Positions 31,400 through 41,404 of a stretch of DNA of 64,000 nt are shown here, piece by piece (position 1 is the stretch's first letter; the number at the start of each line of letters is the position of its first letter). The notes below the pieces were generated by a model that worked only from the letters and a program-made list of their open reading frames with translations, was not told the DNA's origin and did no database searches. The translations under genes and the position numbers were made by a program. The stretch comes from an uncultured Cedecea sp. (GTDB taxonomy: Bacteria > Pseudomonadota > Gammaproteobacteria > Enterobacterales > Enterobacteriaceae). The stretch spans positions 1 through 64,000 of the forward strand of contig NZ_CANMLV010000002.1 of assembly GCF_947498825.1 (NCBI RefSeq). Reading direction: 5' to 3'.

Positions 31400-33458
31400 A
31401 TTGTCCTGCAATATTCACATCTGGCCTGACTTGTTGAATCCAATGCTGTAATGCTTCACAGCGGACAGTATCAAGCTGTCTCAACGCCCTTTCTGTTTCC
31501 AGGCGCTGGGCAGATAACAGGGCTTTACGCCCGGTTAAATTAAATAACTGACATAGCTCACTGGGAATGTATCCACTTTCAAGCTGCCCACGTAACAAGT
31601 CTGAGGGATACTCGCACACCAGCAGCAAGCGACGCAGAGGTGCACGGGTGGAATCAAGCGGGCGGTGGGCAAAGGCAAAACCAGCCAATTCAAGCCAGTC
31701 GCTTTCATTGAGTGAATCCTCAACCGGGGCCCGGTAGTCACAGGTAATATCAAGCGGCAACGGTGGATACCAGCGCCAATCACGGAATAAACGTTGTTGC
31801 TCAGTATCAGTTAGCCTGAGACCCGCTTCAGACAGGGGTAACAGAGCCATCACGGTATAACAGCCACTGCTGGCTTCCCGTTGCGTCCCGACGCGTACCA
31901 TTTTAAAACCACAACGCTGCCAGAAGCGCCATAGCGCTTCGGTATAACCAAAGCTAACTGACAGATAGTCATACTGTCCTTGGGCCAGTAACAGAGCCTG
32001 TTTTATCAGCTCACTGCCTAGCTGCTGACGTTGATGGCCTGGATGAACCGCAATACGGCTCACCCGTAACCCACGCAGCGTTGCTGCCAAAGGGCTTCCA
32101 CCATGGGCCGCCAGCGACTGAGCAACCAGATTACCTCTGGGCCGTCGAAATCCCGCCCAGACTTGCTGACTAAGCAAAGGATCAAGCCCTCCCTCTTCCA
32201 CCAGCCATAATGCACCTGCACAATGCTGTTCTATGGTGGCAGCCAGGTAATGCATCCCTGGCGCATCGAGCAGCCGACGCCAGTCAAGGGGTGAGGTACG
32301 GTAATGTGCCGCGGATAACAGGCGGTAAATATCCGTCAGTGGGCGAGCATTAACCGGCCAGTCGAGCTTATCAATAACCTCAAACTGTATCTCTCCCGCT
32401 GGCAGAGCATCAAGGCAAGGCTCATCGAATAGCATTATCCGATCGATTAATTGTTCCAGGGGATCATTTTCGGCCCAGCGAATAGGCGTATTGAGCGTAA
32501 AGGCGTGGCAGGAAGGCAGCGCTGCGCAAAACTTCAGCAAGAATCCGCGCCCGGTGCCTTCGTAACCCTGTACCGTGGTCGTAAGCAAAACACGAGGAAA
32601 AGGGGCAATCATTTGCTGTAGCAGTGGTGCGGGAATAGCCGCAGCCTCATCGACAATCAGCCAGTCAAAATCCCCTTCTGGTTTATTTTCTACCAGAGCA
32701 TCCGGCGCGATAAAGTGAAATTGTTCTCCGGCAAATTGCGCTAGCACATCCGTTGCAGCTTTGGCTGGCGCACTGACCAGGCAGCAACCTGAACTACGGT
32801 TTACCAGCATTCCCGCCAGCGCAGATTTTCCTCGCCCACGGCCGGCGGTAACCACAGCAACACCACTTTCCATCGCGGCCAGCCGTGTGAGTAATTCTGC
32901 CTGCTCCTGCTGTGGCCCCTGATGAATCGGATGCCACTGGGGATAATCAGGCAAAGCATTCACACTGAGTGGATGATTTTGCCGCCAGACCACCGTATCA
33001 GGTGAGTCCGCGACACAAGACTTCAACCAGGTAATAAAATGGGGCGTCGGTATTGCCTCAGGAGTGTCACTCCAGCGACAGGAATCCGCATCCGGCAGCG
33101 TCGGCCAGCGTTGCCAGTCCGGCGTTAACAGTACCAGCCAGCTACCCGCCTTCAAAGTCCCCGCAAGTGCTGCCAGAGCGGCAGCATCGAGCCCCGTACG
33201 CGCATCAAAAACCGCATGCTGAAACTCTCGCCCCAGCAGAGAACGTAGCGCACCTGGCGTACAATGTAACGACCACTCGTCAGTTTTATCTCCCACCCAT
33301 AGCCAGTCCCCCGTTATTCGGGCGGCTAATGCTTGGATATGCTGATAGCACCACTGCGATTCTCCTGTAATCACCAGTAAGCGTCGTATACCGCTGTCAC
33401 GCATTCGGGTGGTCAGGTGTGAGAAATCATTTAACAGTGGGATATCTGGCATTATCAT
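31398..33458 (-). CDS. tmcA: tRNA(Met) cytidine acetyltransferase TmcA
   Basis: A 686-residue enzyme that acetylates C34 of elongator tRNA-Met using acetyl-CoA and ATP. An N-terminal DUF1726-type domain is followed by a helicase-like ATPase with Walker A AGRGRGKSALAG (about residue 205) and the DEAA box VDEAAAIPAP, then a GNAT domain (RISRIAVHPGHQRQQLG-like, about residue 470) and an RNA-binding tail. E. coli TmcA is 671 residues. Its start overlaps the ypfJ stop as ATGA, so the two are coupled. Confidence 0.95.
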   Translation of the reverse strand: MIMPDIPLLNDFSHLTTRMRDSGIRRLLVITGESQWCYQHIQALAARITGDWLWVGDKTDEWSLHCTPGALRSLLGREFQHAVFDARTGLDAAALAALAGTLKAGSWLVLLTPDWQRWPTLPDADSCRWSDTPEAIPTPHFITWLKSCVADSPDTVVWRQNHPLSVNALPDYPQWHPIHQGPQQEQAELLTRLAAMESGVAVVTAGRGRGKSALAGMLVNRSSGCCLVSAPAKAATDVLAQFAGEQFHFIAPDALVENKPEGDFDWLIVDEAAAIPAPLLQQMIAPFPRVLLTTTVQGYEGTGRGFLLKFCAALPSCHAFTLNTPIRWAENDPLEQLIDRIMLFDEPCLDALPAGEIQFEVIDKLDWPVNARPLTDIYRLLSAAHYRTSPLDWRRLLDAPGMHYLAATIEQHCAGALWLVEEGGLDPLLSQQVWAGFRRPRGNLVAQSLAAHGGSPLAATLRGLRVSRIAVHPGHQRQQLGSELIKQALLLAQGQYDYLSVSFGYTEALWRFWQRCGFKMVRVGTQREASSGCYTVMALLPLSEAGLRLTDTEQQRLFRDWRWYPPLPLDITCDYRAPVEDSLNESDWLELAGFAFAHRPLDSTRAPLRRLLLVCEYPSDLLRGQLESGYIPSELCQLFNLTGRKALLSAQRLETERALRQLDTVRCEALQHWIQQVRPDVNIAGQ

Positions 33459-34303
33459 TTGCCGTATGTAAAGTCAGAGGACAGGCATTGTTCTGGAGAA
33501 CCATTAACGAAGCCTTGGTTAAATGCCTGATAGCGTTGTTGTAGCGTACCGTAAGTGAAATTTTCCGGCATCACCGCTCCGGGAGATAACTGGGACTGTT
33601 CTTTATTAATAACCTGAGCAATATTTATCGCCGTTTCGATATCTCCGCTACTCAGGATCTGCTGTTCTGCCATACGATGCCCCCAGAGTCCGGCAAGGCA
33701 GTCCGCCTGTAGCTCTTGTTCTGGTGACACACTTGGCAGGTTATCAGACCGGCCCGGTACCAGCAGTTTTTGCACATGATGTCCGACCGCATGAGCCATC
33801 ACATAACCTTGGGTAAAATCCCCTCCCGCACCAAGAACGTTTTGCATATTGTCATACAGCGTTAAAGAGACATAAACCGTATTATCCTGCGAACAATAAA
33901 ATGTCCCGGAGGCCGGATTTTTACCATTACAAGTCTGGCTGACCGTATCGCGGTAGGTCACAAATCTGGGTGGCTGATACTTAAGCCCACGACGTTCAAA
34001 TAGCGTTTGCCAGGTTTCATCGAGCGTTACCACTACCATGGACGTAAATTCAGTGGCTTCATTGGCGGGCAATACGGCTTGTTCATCAGGTATCGCAGAC
34101 GTTTGTACCGTCGTCTTTTTAGTAAAGAAATCCAGGATCGCGGACTGGTAATAACTGGCCAGAATAACCATCATCAGCAAAATAAAAAAACCTTTGCCTC
34201 GAGGAAGACGAAAAATACCGCCCCCTGAACGCATAGCAGACGAACCAGTAGTACGTCGTTTCGGTTCCGGGTGATTATTTTTAGGCTGTTCCTGCTGGCG
34301 CAT
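33455..34303 (-). CDS. ypfJ: YpfJ-like zinc metallopeptidase homolog, active site altered
   Basis: A 282-residue protein of the neutral zinc metallopeptidase family PF04228, with one N-terminal membrane segment (about residues 36-55) and a periplasmic domain. It follows E. coli YpfJ through GDFTQGYVMAH, the Zn-ligand region ELQADCLAGLWGHRM and NFTYGTLQQRY. The HExGH motif reads HAVGH here (residues 171-175): the catalytic glutamate is alanine, encoded GCG at 33788-33790. A segment after the motif is also about ten residues shorter. The start at ATG 34303 has GGGAGGT seven bases upstream. It may be a pseudoenzyme. It overlaps tmcA by 4 bp. Confidence 0.88.
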   Translation of the reverse strand: MRQQEQPKNNHPEPKRRTTGSSAMRSGGGIFRLPRGKGFFILLMMVILASYYQSAILDFFTKKTTVQTSAIPDEQAVLPANEATEFTSMVVVTLDETWQTLFERRGLKYQPPRFVTYRDTVSQTCNGKNPASGTFYCSQDNTVYVSLTLYDNMQNVLGAGGDFTQGYVMAHAVGHHVQKLLVPGRSDNLPSVSPEQELQADCLAGLWGHRMAEQQILSSGDIETAINIAQVINKEQSQLSPGAVMPENFTYGTLQQRYQAFNQGFVNGSPEQCLSSDFTYGK

Positions 34304-34377
34304 GTTTGCTACCTCCCGACCTTTCATAAGCAGAAATTCTAGAGGGATAATGGTCGGATAGCTACTGTAACACAATG

Positions 34378-34404
34378 AAAAAAAAGGACGCTTAGCAGCG
34401 TCCT
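34378..34404 (-). terminator. Intrinsic terminator of purC
   Basis: On the minus strand AGGACGC pairs with GCGTCCT around a 6-nt loop, followed by eight T. It separates purC from ypfJ. Confidence 0.88.
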
Positions 34405-34433
34405 GATTCAGCAAAACGAAAACGATTGCGCAA

Positions 34434-35147
34434 CTAGTCTAATTTAACGCCCAGACGGTGTGCTACAGCTTCATAGGCTTCAATCAACCCACCGAGGCTC
34501 TGACGGAAACGGTCTTTGTCCATTTTGTCGAGGGTTTCTTTATCCCAAAGACGGCTGCCATCTGGTGAGAATTCATCGCCCAGAACCACTTCACCGTTGA
34601 ACAGACCGAACTCCAGTTTAAAATCAACAAGGATTAATCCTGCATCATCAAACAGTTTGCTCAGAACGTCGTTGGCTTTGTAGCTCAGCTCGCGCATACG
34701 GGCAAGATGCTCTTTGCCAACCCAGCCGAAGGTTTCGCAGTAAGACTCATTGACCATCGGGTCATGCATCGCATCGTTTTTCAGGAACAAGTCGAATAAC
34801 GGTGGATTAAGCAGTGTCCCCTCTTCGATACCCAGACGCTTAACCAGCGACCCTGCTGCACGATTGCGGATAACACACTCAACCGGCACCATATCCAGTT
34901 TCTTTACCAGCACTTCGTTATCGGAAAGTAGCGCTTCCATTTGGGTAGGAATACCCGCTTCTTCCAGCTTAGTCATAATAAAATGGTTAAACTTATTGTT
35001 CACCATACCTTTACGATCAAACTGTTCGATGCGTGCGCCATCTCCTGCTGACGTATCATTGCGAAACTCAAGTACCAACAGATCGGGATTTTCCGTACTG
35101 TAAACGGTCTTCGCTTTGCCGCGATACAACTCAGCTTGCTTTTGCAT
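34434..35147 (-). CDS. purC: SAICAR synthetase PurC
   Basis: A 237-residue phosphoribosylaminoimidazole-succinocarboxamide synthase of purine synthesis, joining CAIR and aspartate with ATP. It matches E. coli PurC in length and in the family signatures [39 protein letters not shown] and [12 protein letters not shown]. It stands alone behind a terminator downstream of bamC. In E. coli it is repressed by PurR; I could not see a clear PurR box here. Confidence 0.98.
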   Translation of the reverse strand: MQKQAELYRGKAKTVYSTENPDLLVLEFRNDTSAGDGARIEQFDRKGMVNNKFNHFIMTKLEEAGIPTQMEALLSDNEVLVKKLDMVPVECVIRNRAAGSLVKRLGIEEGTLLNPPLFDLFLKNDAMHDPMVNESYCETFGWVGKEHLARMRELSYKANDVLSKLFDDAGLILVDFKLEFGLFNGEVVLGDEFSPDGSRLWDKETLDKMDKDRFRQSLGGLIEAYEAVAHRLGVKLD

Positions 35148-35210
35148 CTTTCTGTCACTCCAGGTGTTATAACCGCTTTGCGGTCAAGGATTAATACATA
35201 GTGCTTAATT

Positions 35211-35235
35211 AAAAAGGGTCGGTAAAAACCGACCC
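35211..35235 (-). terminator. Intrinsic terminator of dapA-bamC
   Basis: On the minus strand GGGTCGGT pairs with ACCGACCC around TTTTT-type loop bases, then TTTTT follows. It lies 9 bp past the bamC stop. Confidence 0.88.
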
Positions 35236-35243
35236 CTCTACAA

Positions 35244-36278
35244 TCATTTATTAAATGCGGCCTGGAATACTGCGACCAGAGCGTCATTTTGCGACTGCGT
35301 CAAGGCATGTCCTTTCGGATCGATAAACTGCATGCTACTGCGGTTATCCAAATCACCTATCTGCAATTTGTAGTCGCCACTGGCAAGATCCGGATCTCTT
35401 GCACCCAGTTCAGTCCAGGCACCATCAGAAAGCGGTTTATATGTCACCGCGATACTGCCTTTAGAACGGGTAGCATCAGTGACTTTCATGCCCATTTTTT
35501 CAAGCGTTGCAGGCAATTTTCCCCAGACGGCGTTAAACGGTGCACGCACCACCAGCATAGGTAAACCGGTGTCATCAAATGCGCTTTGCACGTCGAATTC
35601 GGAAACAGAACGATTGTTCTGCATATTCTGCCGGGTCGTTTGTGCGTTATCCAGACCTAAACTGATGCTGTTGAGCATTTCAGAACTGTAACGCTGCACT
35701 GCAGCAGGATCAGAGACAGGTTTGCCACCCTGCTCCAGGTTCAGCAACTTAACCACGATAGACTGCTGATAGCCCTGAGGTAAGAGACTTATCTGATAGC
35801 GCCCACGGTATTGCTGATCTTCGTCGGCACGATTCCATTCAACCCAATCGGTGGTGAGGGTTTGCTGACCATCACTACGCTCAGCGATGGTATAGTTTTT
35901 CTCCTGGAGAATACTCACTACTTGTGGCCACAGGCCATTCGCCAGAGCCGCCTCGACGAGCAATGTCGCGGTATCTCCTGCAAATGCGGTCCGTCCACCG
36001 TTAATTAAAGCCAGAGCTTGAGTCGGTGGACGAATATCCAATTCTTTACCAATTGCAGCGCTACTACGAACCACAGGAACGTCATACCTACCATTCTGAA
36101 CGGGCAAGATCATTCCGGCTGGAGCATGCAAATCGGAAAGCGGTGCCGCTTGCAGATAGGCCTCATCGCCGCTCACCTGACGTTTATAACGCTGATCGCT
36201 GCTACATGCAGCAAGCAACATGGCGAGCGAGACAACAGCAACTTTTGCCACCGTCGATTTCTGTACTGAGTAAGCCAT
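35244..36278 (-). CDS. bamC: Outer-membrane assembly lipoprotein BamC
   Basis: A 344-residue lipoprotein subunit of the BamABCDE complex that inserts outer-membrane proteins. The signal peptide ends in the lipobox [10 protein letters not shown] (Cys25). An unstructured N-terminal stretch ([20 protein letters not shown], which binds BamD) is followed by two helix-grip domains. E. coli BamC is 344 residues. It lies 16 bp downstream of dapA and is cotranscribed with it. Confidence 0.96.
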   Translation of the reverse strand: MAYSVQKSTVAKVAVVSLAMLLAACSSDQRYKRQVSGDEAYLQAAPLSDLHAPAGMILPVQNGRYDVPVVRSSAAIGKELDIRPPTQALALINGGRTAFAGDTATLLVEAALANGLWPQVVSILQEKNYTIAERSDGQQTLTTDWVEWNRADEDQQYRGRYQISLLPQGYQQSIVVKLLNLEQGGKPVSDPAAVQRYSSEMLNSISLGLDNAQTTRQNMQNNRSVSEFDVQSAFDDTGLPMLVVRAPFNAVWGKLPATLEKMGMKVTDATRSKGSIAVTYKPLSDGAWTELGARDPDLASGDYKLQIGDLDNRSSMQFIDPKGHALTQSQNDALVAVFQAAFNK

Positions 36279-36294
36279 TAAATCTCCCTAGCTT

Positions 36295-37173
36295 TTACAG
36301 CAAACCTGCATGCTTAAGTGCCTCAAGAATGACCGGGCGACTTGCGTCGGTTATCGGTGTCATTGGCAAACGTAAGGTGTCGGTTGCTACAAGACCCAAT
36401 TCCTTTGCAGCCCATTTGACTGGAATAGGATTAGGCTCTACAAATAGTTTATGGTGTAGCGGCATCAGACGCTGATTAATCTCACGAGCTTTTGCAAATT
36501 GCCCTTCGGCAGCCAGTTTACACATTTCTGCCATCTGGCGCGCGGCTACGTTTGCGGTAACAGAAATAACGCCGTGACCACCGAGCTGCATAAAGTCTAA
36601 TGCATTAGCATCATCGCCGCTAACCAGGATAAAATCATCGTTAACCAGCTCTTTGATCTGGTTTACACGACTTAAGTTCCCGGTAGCTTCTTTGATACCG
36701 ATAATATTTTTTATCGCTGACAGTCTGCCAACGGTTTCAGGCAGCATGTCACAGCCGGTACGCGATGGTACATTGTACAGCATCTGTGGCAAGTCGGTAC
36801 TTTCAGCAATCGCTTTAAAGTGCTGATACAACCCTTCCTGAGTAGGACGGTTATAGTAAGGAGTTACAGAAAGACAGCCAACAATGCCGCTATTGTGGAA
36901 ACGTTTCGTCAGAGAGATGGCTTCAGAGGTGGCATTCGCCCCCGTCCCTGCGATAACTGGAATTCTGCCGTCAGCCAGTTCCAGAGTTAACATCACAACA
37001 TCACCGTGTTCGTCATGACTCAAAGTCGCAGACTCACCGGTTGTTCCCACCGAGACAATTGCCGACGTTCCAGCGTCGACATGATAGTCAATCAGTTTTT
37101 TCAGACTGGACCGACAAACATGACCTTTCTCATCCATCGGTGTAATTAACGCGACAATACTTCCCGTAAACAT
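36295..37173 (-). CDS. dapA: 4-hydroxy-tetrahydrodipicolinate synthase
   Basis: A 292-residue TIM-barrel aldolase that condenses pyruvate and aspartate semialdehyde, the first committed step to diaminopimelate and lysine. The Schiff-base lysine is Lys161 in IGIKEATGN, and Tyr133 (LYNVPSRTG) and the GTTGES loop complete the active site. I start at ATG 37173, which gives the E. coli length and N-terminus [13 protein letters not shown]. It heads the dapA-bamC operon and is divergent from gcvR. Confidence 0.98.
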   Translation of the reverse strand: MFTGSIVALITPMDEKGHVCRSSLKKLIDYHVDAGTSAIVSVGTTGESATLSHDEHGDVVMLTLELADGRIPVIAGTGANATSEAISLTKRFHNSGIVGCLSVTPYYNRPTQEGLYQHFKAIAESTDLPQMLYNVPSRTGCDMLPETVGRLSAIKNIIGIKEATGNLSRVNQIKELVNDDFILVSGDDANALDFMQLGGHGVISVTANVAARQMAEMCKLAAEGQFAKAREINQRLMPLHHKLFVEPNPIPVKWAAKELGLVATDTLRLPMTPITDASRPVILEALKHAGLL

Positions 37174-37319
37174 TGGCGACCCTCTGTGCAAACATGTTCC
37201 CCAATGTTACGTTTGGTGCTATCACAAAAGCAAGCAGCCAGAAGGCGCTAAGCGGTTGGCAGCAGGTTTTTTTTGTGCTTTCCTAATGAATATCGCTCTC
37301 ATACACAGGAAGAAGACGT

Positions 37320-37874
37320 TTGACACCCTCACCACACCATTATTTGGTTATCACAGCACTGGGAACCGCTCGCCCGGGTATCGTCAATACTATCACCCGC
37401 CATGTCAGCAGCTGTGGCTGTAATATTGAAGATAGCCGTCTTGCTATGCTGGGGGAGGAATTCACTTTTATTATGTTACTTTCGGGTAGCTGGAATGCGA
37501 TAACCCTGATTGAATCAACGCTTCCGTTAAAAGGTGCTGAGCTCGATCTGTTAATTGTGATGAAGCGTACCGCCGCGCAAGGCCTTTCTCGGATGCCGGT
37601 GAGTGTCTGGGTACAAGTCGAGGTGGCTGATTCACCCCACCTGGTTGAACGTTTTACCCATCTGTTTGATGCGCATAACATGGATATCGCTGAACTGGTA
37701 TCCCGCACCACTCCAGCGCAAGACAGCCAGGAGCCAAAGCTGTATATTCAAATCACTGCACATAGTCCTGGCTCAGAAGATGCGAGTATTATCCAGCAAG
37801 CCTTCAAATCCCTATGTACAGAACTCAACGCAGAAGGCACTATTAGCGTGGTTAACCTACAACAAGAAGATTGA
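37320..37874 (+). CDS. gcvR: Glycine cleavage repressor GcvR
   Basis: A 184-residue regulator made of two ACT domains (about residues 8-85 and 95-170). In E. coli it binds glycine and antagonises the activator GcvA at the gcvTHP promoter. The N-terminal region (HYLVITALG and NTITRHVSSCGCNIEDSR) is nearly the E. coli sequence. The start appears to be TTG at 37320, with AGGAAGAAG upstream and no ATG in frame before residue 40 or so. It precedes bcp by 18 bp. Confidence 0.94.
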   Translation: MTPSPHHYLVITALGTARPGIVNTITRHVSSCGCNIEDSRLAMLGEEFTFIMLLSGSWNAITLIESTLPLKGAELDLLIVMKRTAAQGLSRMPVSVWVQVEVADSPHLVERFTHLFDAHNMDIAELVSRTTPAQDSQEPKLYIQITAHSPGSEDASIIQQAFKSLCTELNAEGTISVVNLQQED

Positions 37875-37892
37875 GAGAGACGGAGAGAATCG

Positions 37893-38363
37893 ATGAATCC
37901 ACTGAAAGCCGGTGACAGCGCACCTAAATTTAGCCTGCCAGATCAAGATGGCGAGCAAGTAAATTTAACCGACTTCCAGGGACAGCGCGTATTGGTTTAT
38001 TTCTATCCGAAAGCGATGACTCCCGGCTGTACTGTGCAAGCCTGTGGTTTACGCGACAATATGGATGAACTCAAGGCGCATGGCGTCGAAGTGTTGGGTA
38101 TCAGCACTGATAAACCAGAAAAACTGTCCCGTTTTGTCGAAAAAGAGATACTTAACTTCACCCTGCTGTCTGACGAAGATCATCAGGTGAGTGAACAGTT
38201 TGGTGTCTGGGGTGAAAAATCCTTTATGGGAAAAACCTACGATGGCATCCATCGTATTAGTTTCCTGCTCGATGGTGAAGGTAAAGTCGAGCATGTATTT
38301 GATGACTTCAAAACCAGCAACCACCATGAGATTGTTATTAACTGGCTAAAAGAAAACGGTTAG
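37893..38363 (+). CDS. bcp: Thiol peroxidase Bcp
   Basis: A 156-residue peroxiredoxin Q type enzyme that reduces hydrogen peroxide and organic hydroperoxides with thioredoxin. The peroxidatic Cys46 and resolving Cys51 are in PGCTVQACGLRDN. WGEKSFMGKTYDGIHRISFL and FDDFKTSNHH match E. coli Bcp, which has the same length. It is cotranscribed with gcvR, and a bidirectional terminator follows. This is the last gene before the dha cluster. Confidence 0.97.
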   Translation: MNPLKAGDSAPKFSLPDQDGEQVNLTDFQGQRVLVYFYPKAMTPGCTVQACGLRDNMDELKAHGVEVLGISTDKPEKLSRFVEKEILNFTLLSDEDHQVSEQFGVWGEKSFMGKTYDGIHRISFLLDGEGKVEHVFDDFKTSNHHEIVINWLKENG

Positions 38364-38382
38364 TTCAGATTTTTACAGTATT

Positions 38383-38415
38383 AAAACGCTCGATGTGCCT
38401 CATCGAGCGTTTTTT
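38383..38415. terminator. Bidirectional terminator between bcp and glpF
   Basis: AAAACGCTCGATG and CATCGAGCGTTTTTT pair through 13 bp around a 5-nt loop. It marks the left edge of the dha cluster. Confidence 0.92.
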
Positions 38416-38419
38416 ATTA

Positions 38420-39280
38420 TTACGACAGGTCAATATTTTTTTCTGGCTCAGACTCTTTGGCGAGCGTTTTTTTATCTGATACCCCTGCCACGATTCCCGC
38501 AGGCAAATGAGGGGCCACAAGACGACGATATCCCCATGCTCCCAGCAGTGCACCGACCACGGGTGCCGCCAATGGAATCAGAAAATAAGGGACAGTATAC
38601 CCGCCGGTAAAAGCCACTTTCCCCCACCCTGCCAAGGCCGCAAAAATTTTCGGACCTAAGTCACGAGCAGGATTAAGCGCAAATCCGGTTAATGGCCCCA
38701 TCGAAGCACCAATAACGGCAATCAGTAAACCAATCAGTAACGGTGCCAGTGCCCCGCGCGGTATGCCGTTACCCTCATCAGAGAGTGCAATAATCATTGC
38801 CATCATCACCGCAGTGATAACCATTTCCACACTAAATGCCTGAATCAATCCCAGGCGACTATCAGGATAGGTAGAAAAAATACCCGCCAGCGGCAAACTG
38901 TCGAGGCTACCACGCACAATATGATGCGTTTGTTCGTAATCAATCAGTAGATTAACATACAGCCCGTAGACTAAAGCCGCGCCGCAGAAGGCTCCTGCGA
39001 CTTGGGCCATCATATAAGGTAATACTTTACGCCGTTCAAAATGGGCGAACAGGCAGAACGCCAGGGTAACAGCAGGATTCAAATGTGCGCCAGAAACTCC
39101 GGCAGTCAGGTAAATGGCCATAGCAACGCCAAATCCCCAAATAACGCTGATTTCCCACTGACCAAAATTAGCGCCTGCAACTTTATATGCCGCAACACAA
39201 CCGACACCGAAAAACACCAGTAGTCCGGTACCCAGCATTTCAGCAATACACTGTCCTTTTAAACTCGCTGCCTGACCCAT
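38420..39280 (-). CDS. glpF: Glycerol facilitator, GlpF-type aquaglyceroporin
   Basis: A 286-residue inner-membrane channel of the MIP family for glycerol diffusion. Both NPA boxes are present (SGAHLNPAVTLA near residue 68 and GFALNPARDLGP near residue 203, the latter with the glycerol-type Asp after Arg). The N-terminal MGQAASLKGQCIAEMLGTGL and EQTHHIVRGSL match E. coli GlpF. It is downstream of dhaR on the same strand (114 bp), not next to a glpK gene. Here it most likely serves the dihydroxyacetone pathway. Confidence 0.92.
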   Translation of the reverse strand: MGQAASLKGQCIAEMLGTGLLVFFGVGCVAAYKVAGANFGQWEISVIWGFGVAMAIYLTAGVSGAHLNPAVTLAFCLFAHFERRKVLPYMMAQVAGAFCGAALVYGLYVNLLIDYEQTHHIVRGSLDSLPLAGIFSTYPDSRLGLIQAFSVEMVITAVMMAMIIALSDEGNGIPRGALAPLLIGLLIAVIGASMGPLTGFALNPARDLGPKIFAALAGWGKVAFTGGYTVPYFLIPLAAPVVGALLGAWGYRRLVAPHLPAGIVAGVSDKKTLAKESEPEKNIDLS

Positions 39281-39394
39281 AATCTACCCCGCTATAAATA
39301 AATGACACCCCTGAATACAGGTACTGTATATGCTGAGAGGATAGCCAACTATGCAATACCCTTTCCGCCATGAGTTGATTTGATAAATTCTATT

Positions 39395-41320
39395 TTAATA
39401 CAGATGTTTACGCTTAAACTGGCTGGCATCAATGTCATATTGCTTCATCTTGCGCCATAACGTTGTACGCCCAATATTGAGCATCTGAGACATCTCTTGT
39501 ACGCGACCGCTCGTCACTCGGGCGGCATGAATAATGGCCTCTTTTTCGATAGCCGTGAAAGTCAGACTCGCGGGTAGCAATGATGAGTGCCCCCTGTTTC
39601 CGGGACGCTCATTAAATAAATGAGCCGGAATATGACTCAAGCGGATACGACCGTGCTCGCTACTGATAGCAATATTTTCAATCACACTGTTAAGTTCGAA
39701 ATCGTTACCCGGCCATGAGTAAGCGACCAGTTGCGCCTGGGCATCTTCATCCAGTTTAAGGCGAGAAGAAAAGCGTCTCTCAAGACTGCGTAGCCGATTA
39801 TGTATCAGAGCGGGAATACTGCTATTTCGTTCCCGCAGAGGAGGAATAACAATTTCAAAGGAATGTAGCGCATAGTAGAGTTGACGACTGAAGCGGTTCT
39901 GCTCTACTTGATTGCCCAAATCAACCGTCGTCGTGGCAATAATTTTTACATCGATGGGGGTCAGGCGTCGAGTATCCAGCCGGGTGAGCACTCCTTGCTT
40001 AATAACCTGCAATAATATCGACTGCAGTTCCGGAGCCAGATATTCAATTTTATCCAAAAAAAGCGTGCCACCATTCGCCAGTTCCAGACGACTTAATCGC
40101 CCGTTTTCTTCATGGGTCTGCGTGCTTCCCATAAAGTCATGCCCCAGAATATTGTCTGCATCTAACTGACAATTTACCGCAACATAAGGGCCATCAGCTT
40201 GTTCACTTTCATTATGAATAGCCTGTGCAATCAGTTCCTTACCGACACCTTCTTCCCCACGCAGCAATACAGGGAAACGGCCTCTGGCAGCCTGTCGTCC
40301 AAAATGGATCAAACGCCGAGTTTCAGGACAGTCAGCCGACATTTGTTCGAAAGTGTGGGTGACTTTTCCCAACTGACTGGTCATTAACTGGCGCATCTGC
40401 TCAACGGGATGGAGCAATAGAATAAAACTGTTGCCCTGCTCTTCCACAATTGGCTTTAAAGTAATCACTGCATCAATAAACTGATGCTGACTTTCAAATG
40501 TCACTTCGGCATGATTCAGGACTTTGGCATGTTTAATCGCGCGACGTAACAACGTCGGGAGCGTTATCAGTTCGTTGATGTTCCGCCCCTGGCTTTTCTG
40601 GTTATCCAGATAAAGCATAGTCGCGGCTTGTACATTAAGAAATTGCAGCACACCTTGCTCATTCCATGCCATCACTCCAGCATCCATGCTTTCCAGCAAC
40701 CCATACATTTGGTTCAAATGACGATTAGATTCAGCCAGTAAACTGTCTGTTAATAATGCGTTCCCTACTTCTCTGGCAATAGCGAGTGTTAACGAGAGAT
40801 CGGCAACAGAGGCCTCTGTGGTCTGACAGCATAAAGCGATTGAACCAAATAGCCGGCCATTATTGTCAAATACCGGAGTAGAGCAGAATGACCATGGGAA
40901 CAATACTTGCTTAAAATGTTGCTCGCCCTGGGTTTTTATCGGCAAGCCCTGTATGGCTGCCAGTGAAAGTGCACTCGTTCCGATGATGCTCTCGGCACAA
41001 TAACTTCCAGTAAAGAAACCCAATTCCTCAAGCTGTTCTCGTACTTGAGGATGACCATAGTGGCTGAGGATGCAGGCGGATTCATCAAGGATAAAGAGCG
41101 CACAGGCTCGGTTATCCATAAATTCCCATGCATCTTCCAGAGCTGCCTGAGCAATCGTCAACAGCGCTGTTTTACGACGGCAGATAGACTCAAAAGTCAG
41201 CCCCTGAGCCTGATGAGGAATACCCCAGTTTTCCCGCTGCATGATTTTCCCGCAACGCTGCCAGGATTGGTCGATAAACGAAGAAACATCATGCTCTGTT
41301 TTTTGGTTTTGTGTAGCCAT
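39395..41320 (-). CDS. dhaR: Dha operon transcriptional activator DhaR
   Basis: A 641-residue enhancer-binding-type regulator. Order: GAF-containing sensor (about residues 60-190), PAS-like segment (205-310), AAA+ domain with Walker A RGEEGVGKE (about 355) and a Walker B that reads GGTLFLDKIEYL, and a C-terminal Fis-type helix-turn-helix (VQEMSQMLNIGRTTLWRKM). The sigma-54 contact loop GAFTGA is absent, as I recall for E. coli DhaR, which acts at sigma-70 promoters and senses kinase state through DhaK and DhaL. It lies 156 bp downstream of gldA, behind a hairpin. Confidence 0.95.
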   Translation of the reverse strand: MATQNQKTEHDVSSFIDQSWQRCGKIMQRENWGIPHQAQGLTFESICRRKTALLTIAQAALEDAWEFMDNRACALFILDESACILSHYGHPQVREQLEELGFFTGSYCAESIIGTSALSLAAIQGLPIKTQGEQHFKQVLFPWSFCSTPVFDNNGRLFGSIALCCQTTEASVADLSLTLAIAREVGNALLTDSLLAESNRHLNQMYGLLESMDAGVMAWNEQGVLQFLNVQAATMLYLDNQKSQGRNINELITLPTLLRRAIKHAKVLNHAEVTFESQHQFIDAVITLKPIVEEQGNSFILLLHPVEQMRQLMTSQLGKVTHTFEQMSADCPETRRLIHFGRQAARGRFPVLLRGEEGVGKELIAQAIHNESEQADGPYVAVNCQLDADNILGHDFMGSTQTHEENGRLSRLELANGGTLFLDKIEYLAPELQSILLQVIKQGVLTRLDTRRLTPIDVKIIATTTVDLGNQVEQNRFSRQLYYALHSFEIVIPPLRERNSSIPALIHNRLRSLERRFSSRLKLDEDAQAQLVAYSWPGNDFELNSVIENIAISSEHGRIRLSHIPAHLFNERPGNRGHSSLLPASLTFTAIEKEAIIHAARVTSGRVQEMSQMLNIGRTTLWRKMKQYDIDASQFKRKHLY

Positions 41321-41404
41321 TACCTGTCCTGGAGCTCCAAATAGATCTACCAGAGATATCTGCTGACCATCATTTCATTTTGTAGTGAGTGTATCTGCAA
41401 AAAA

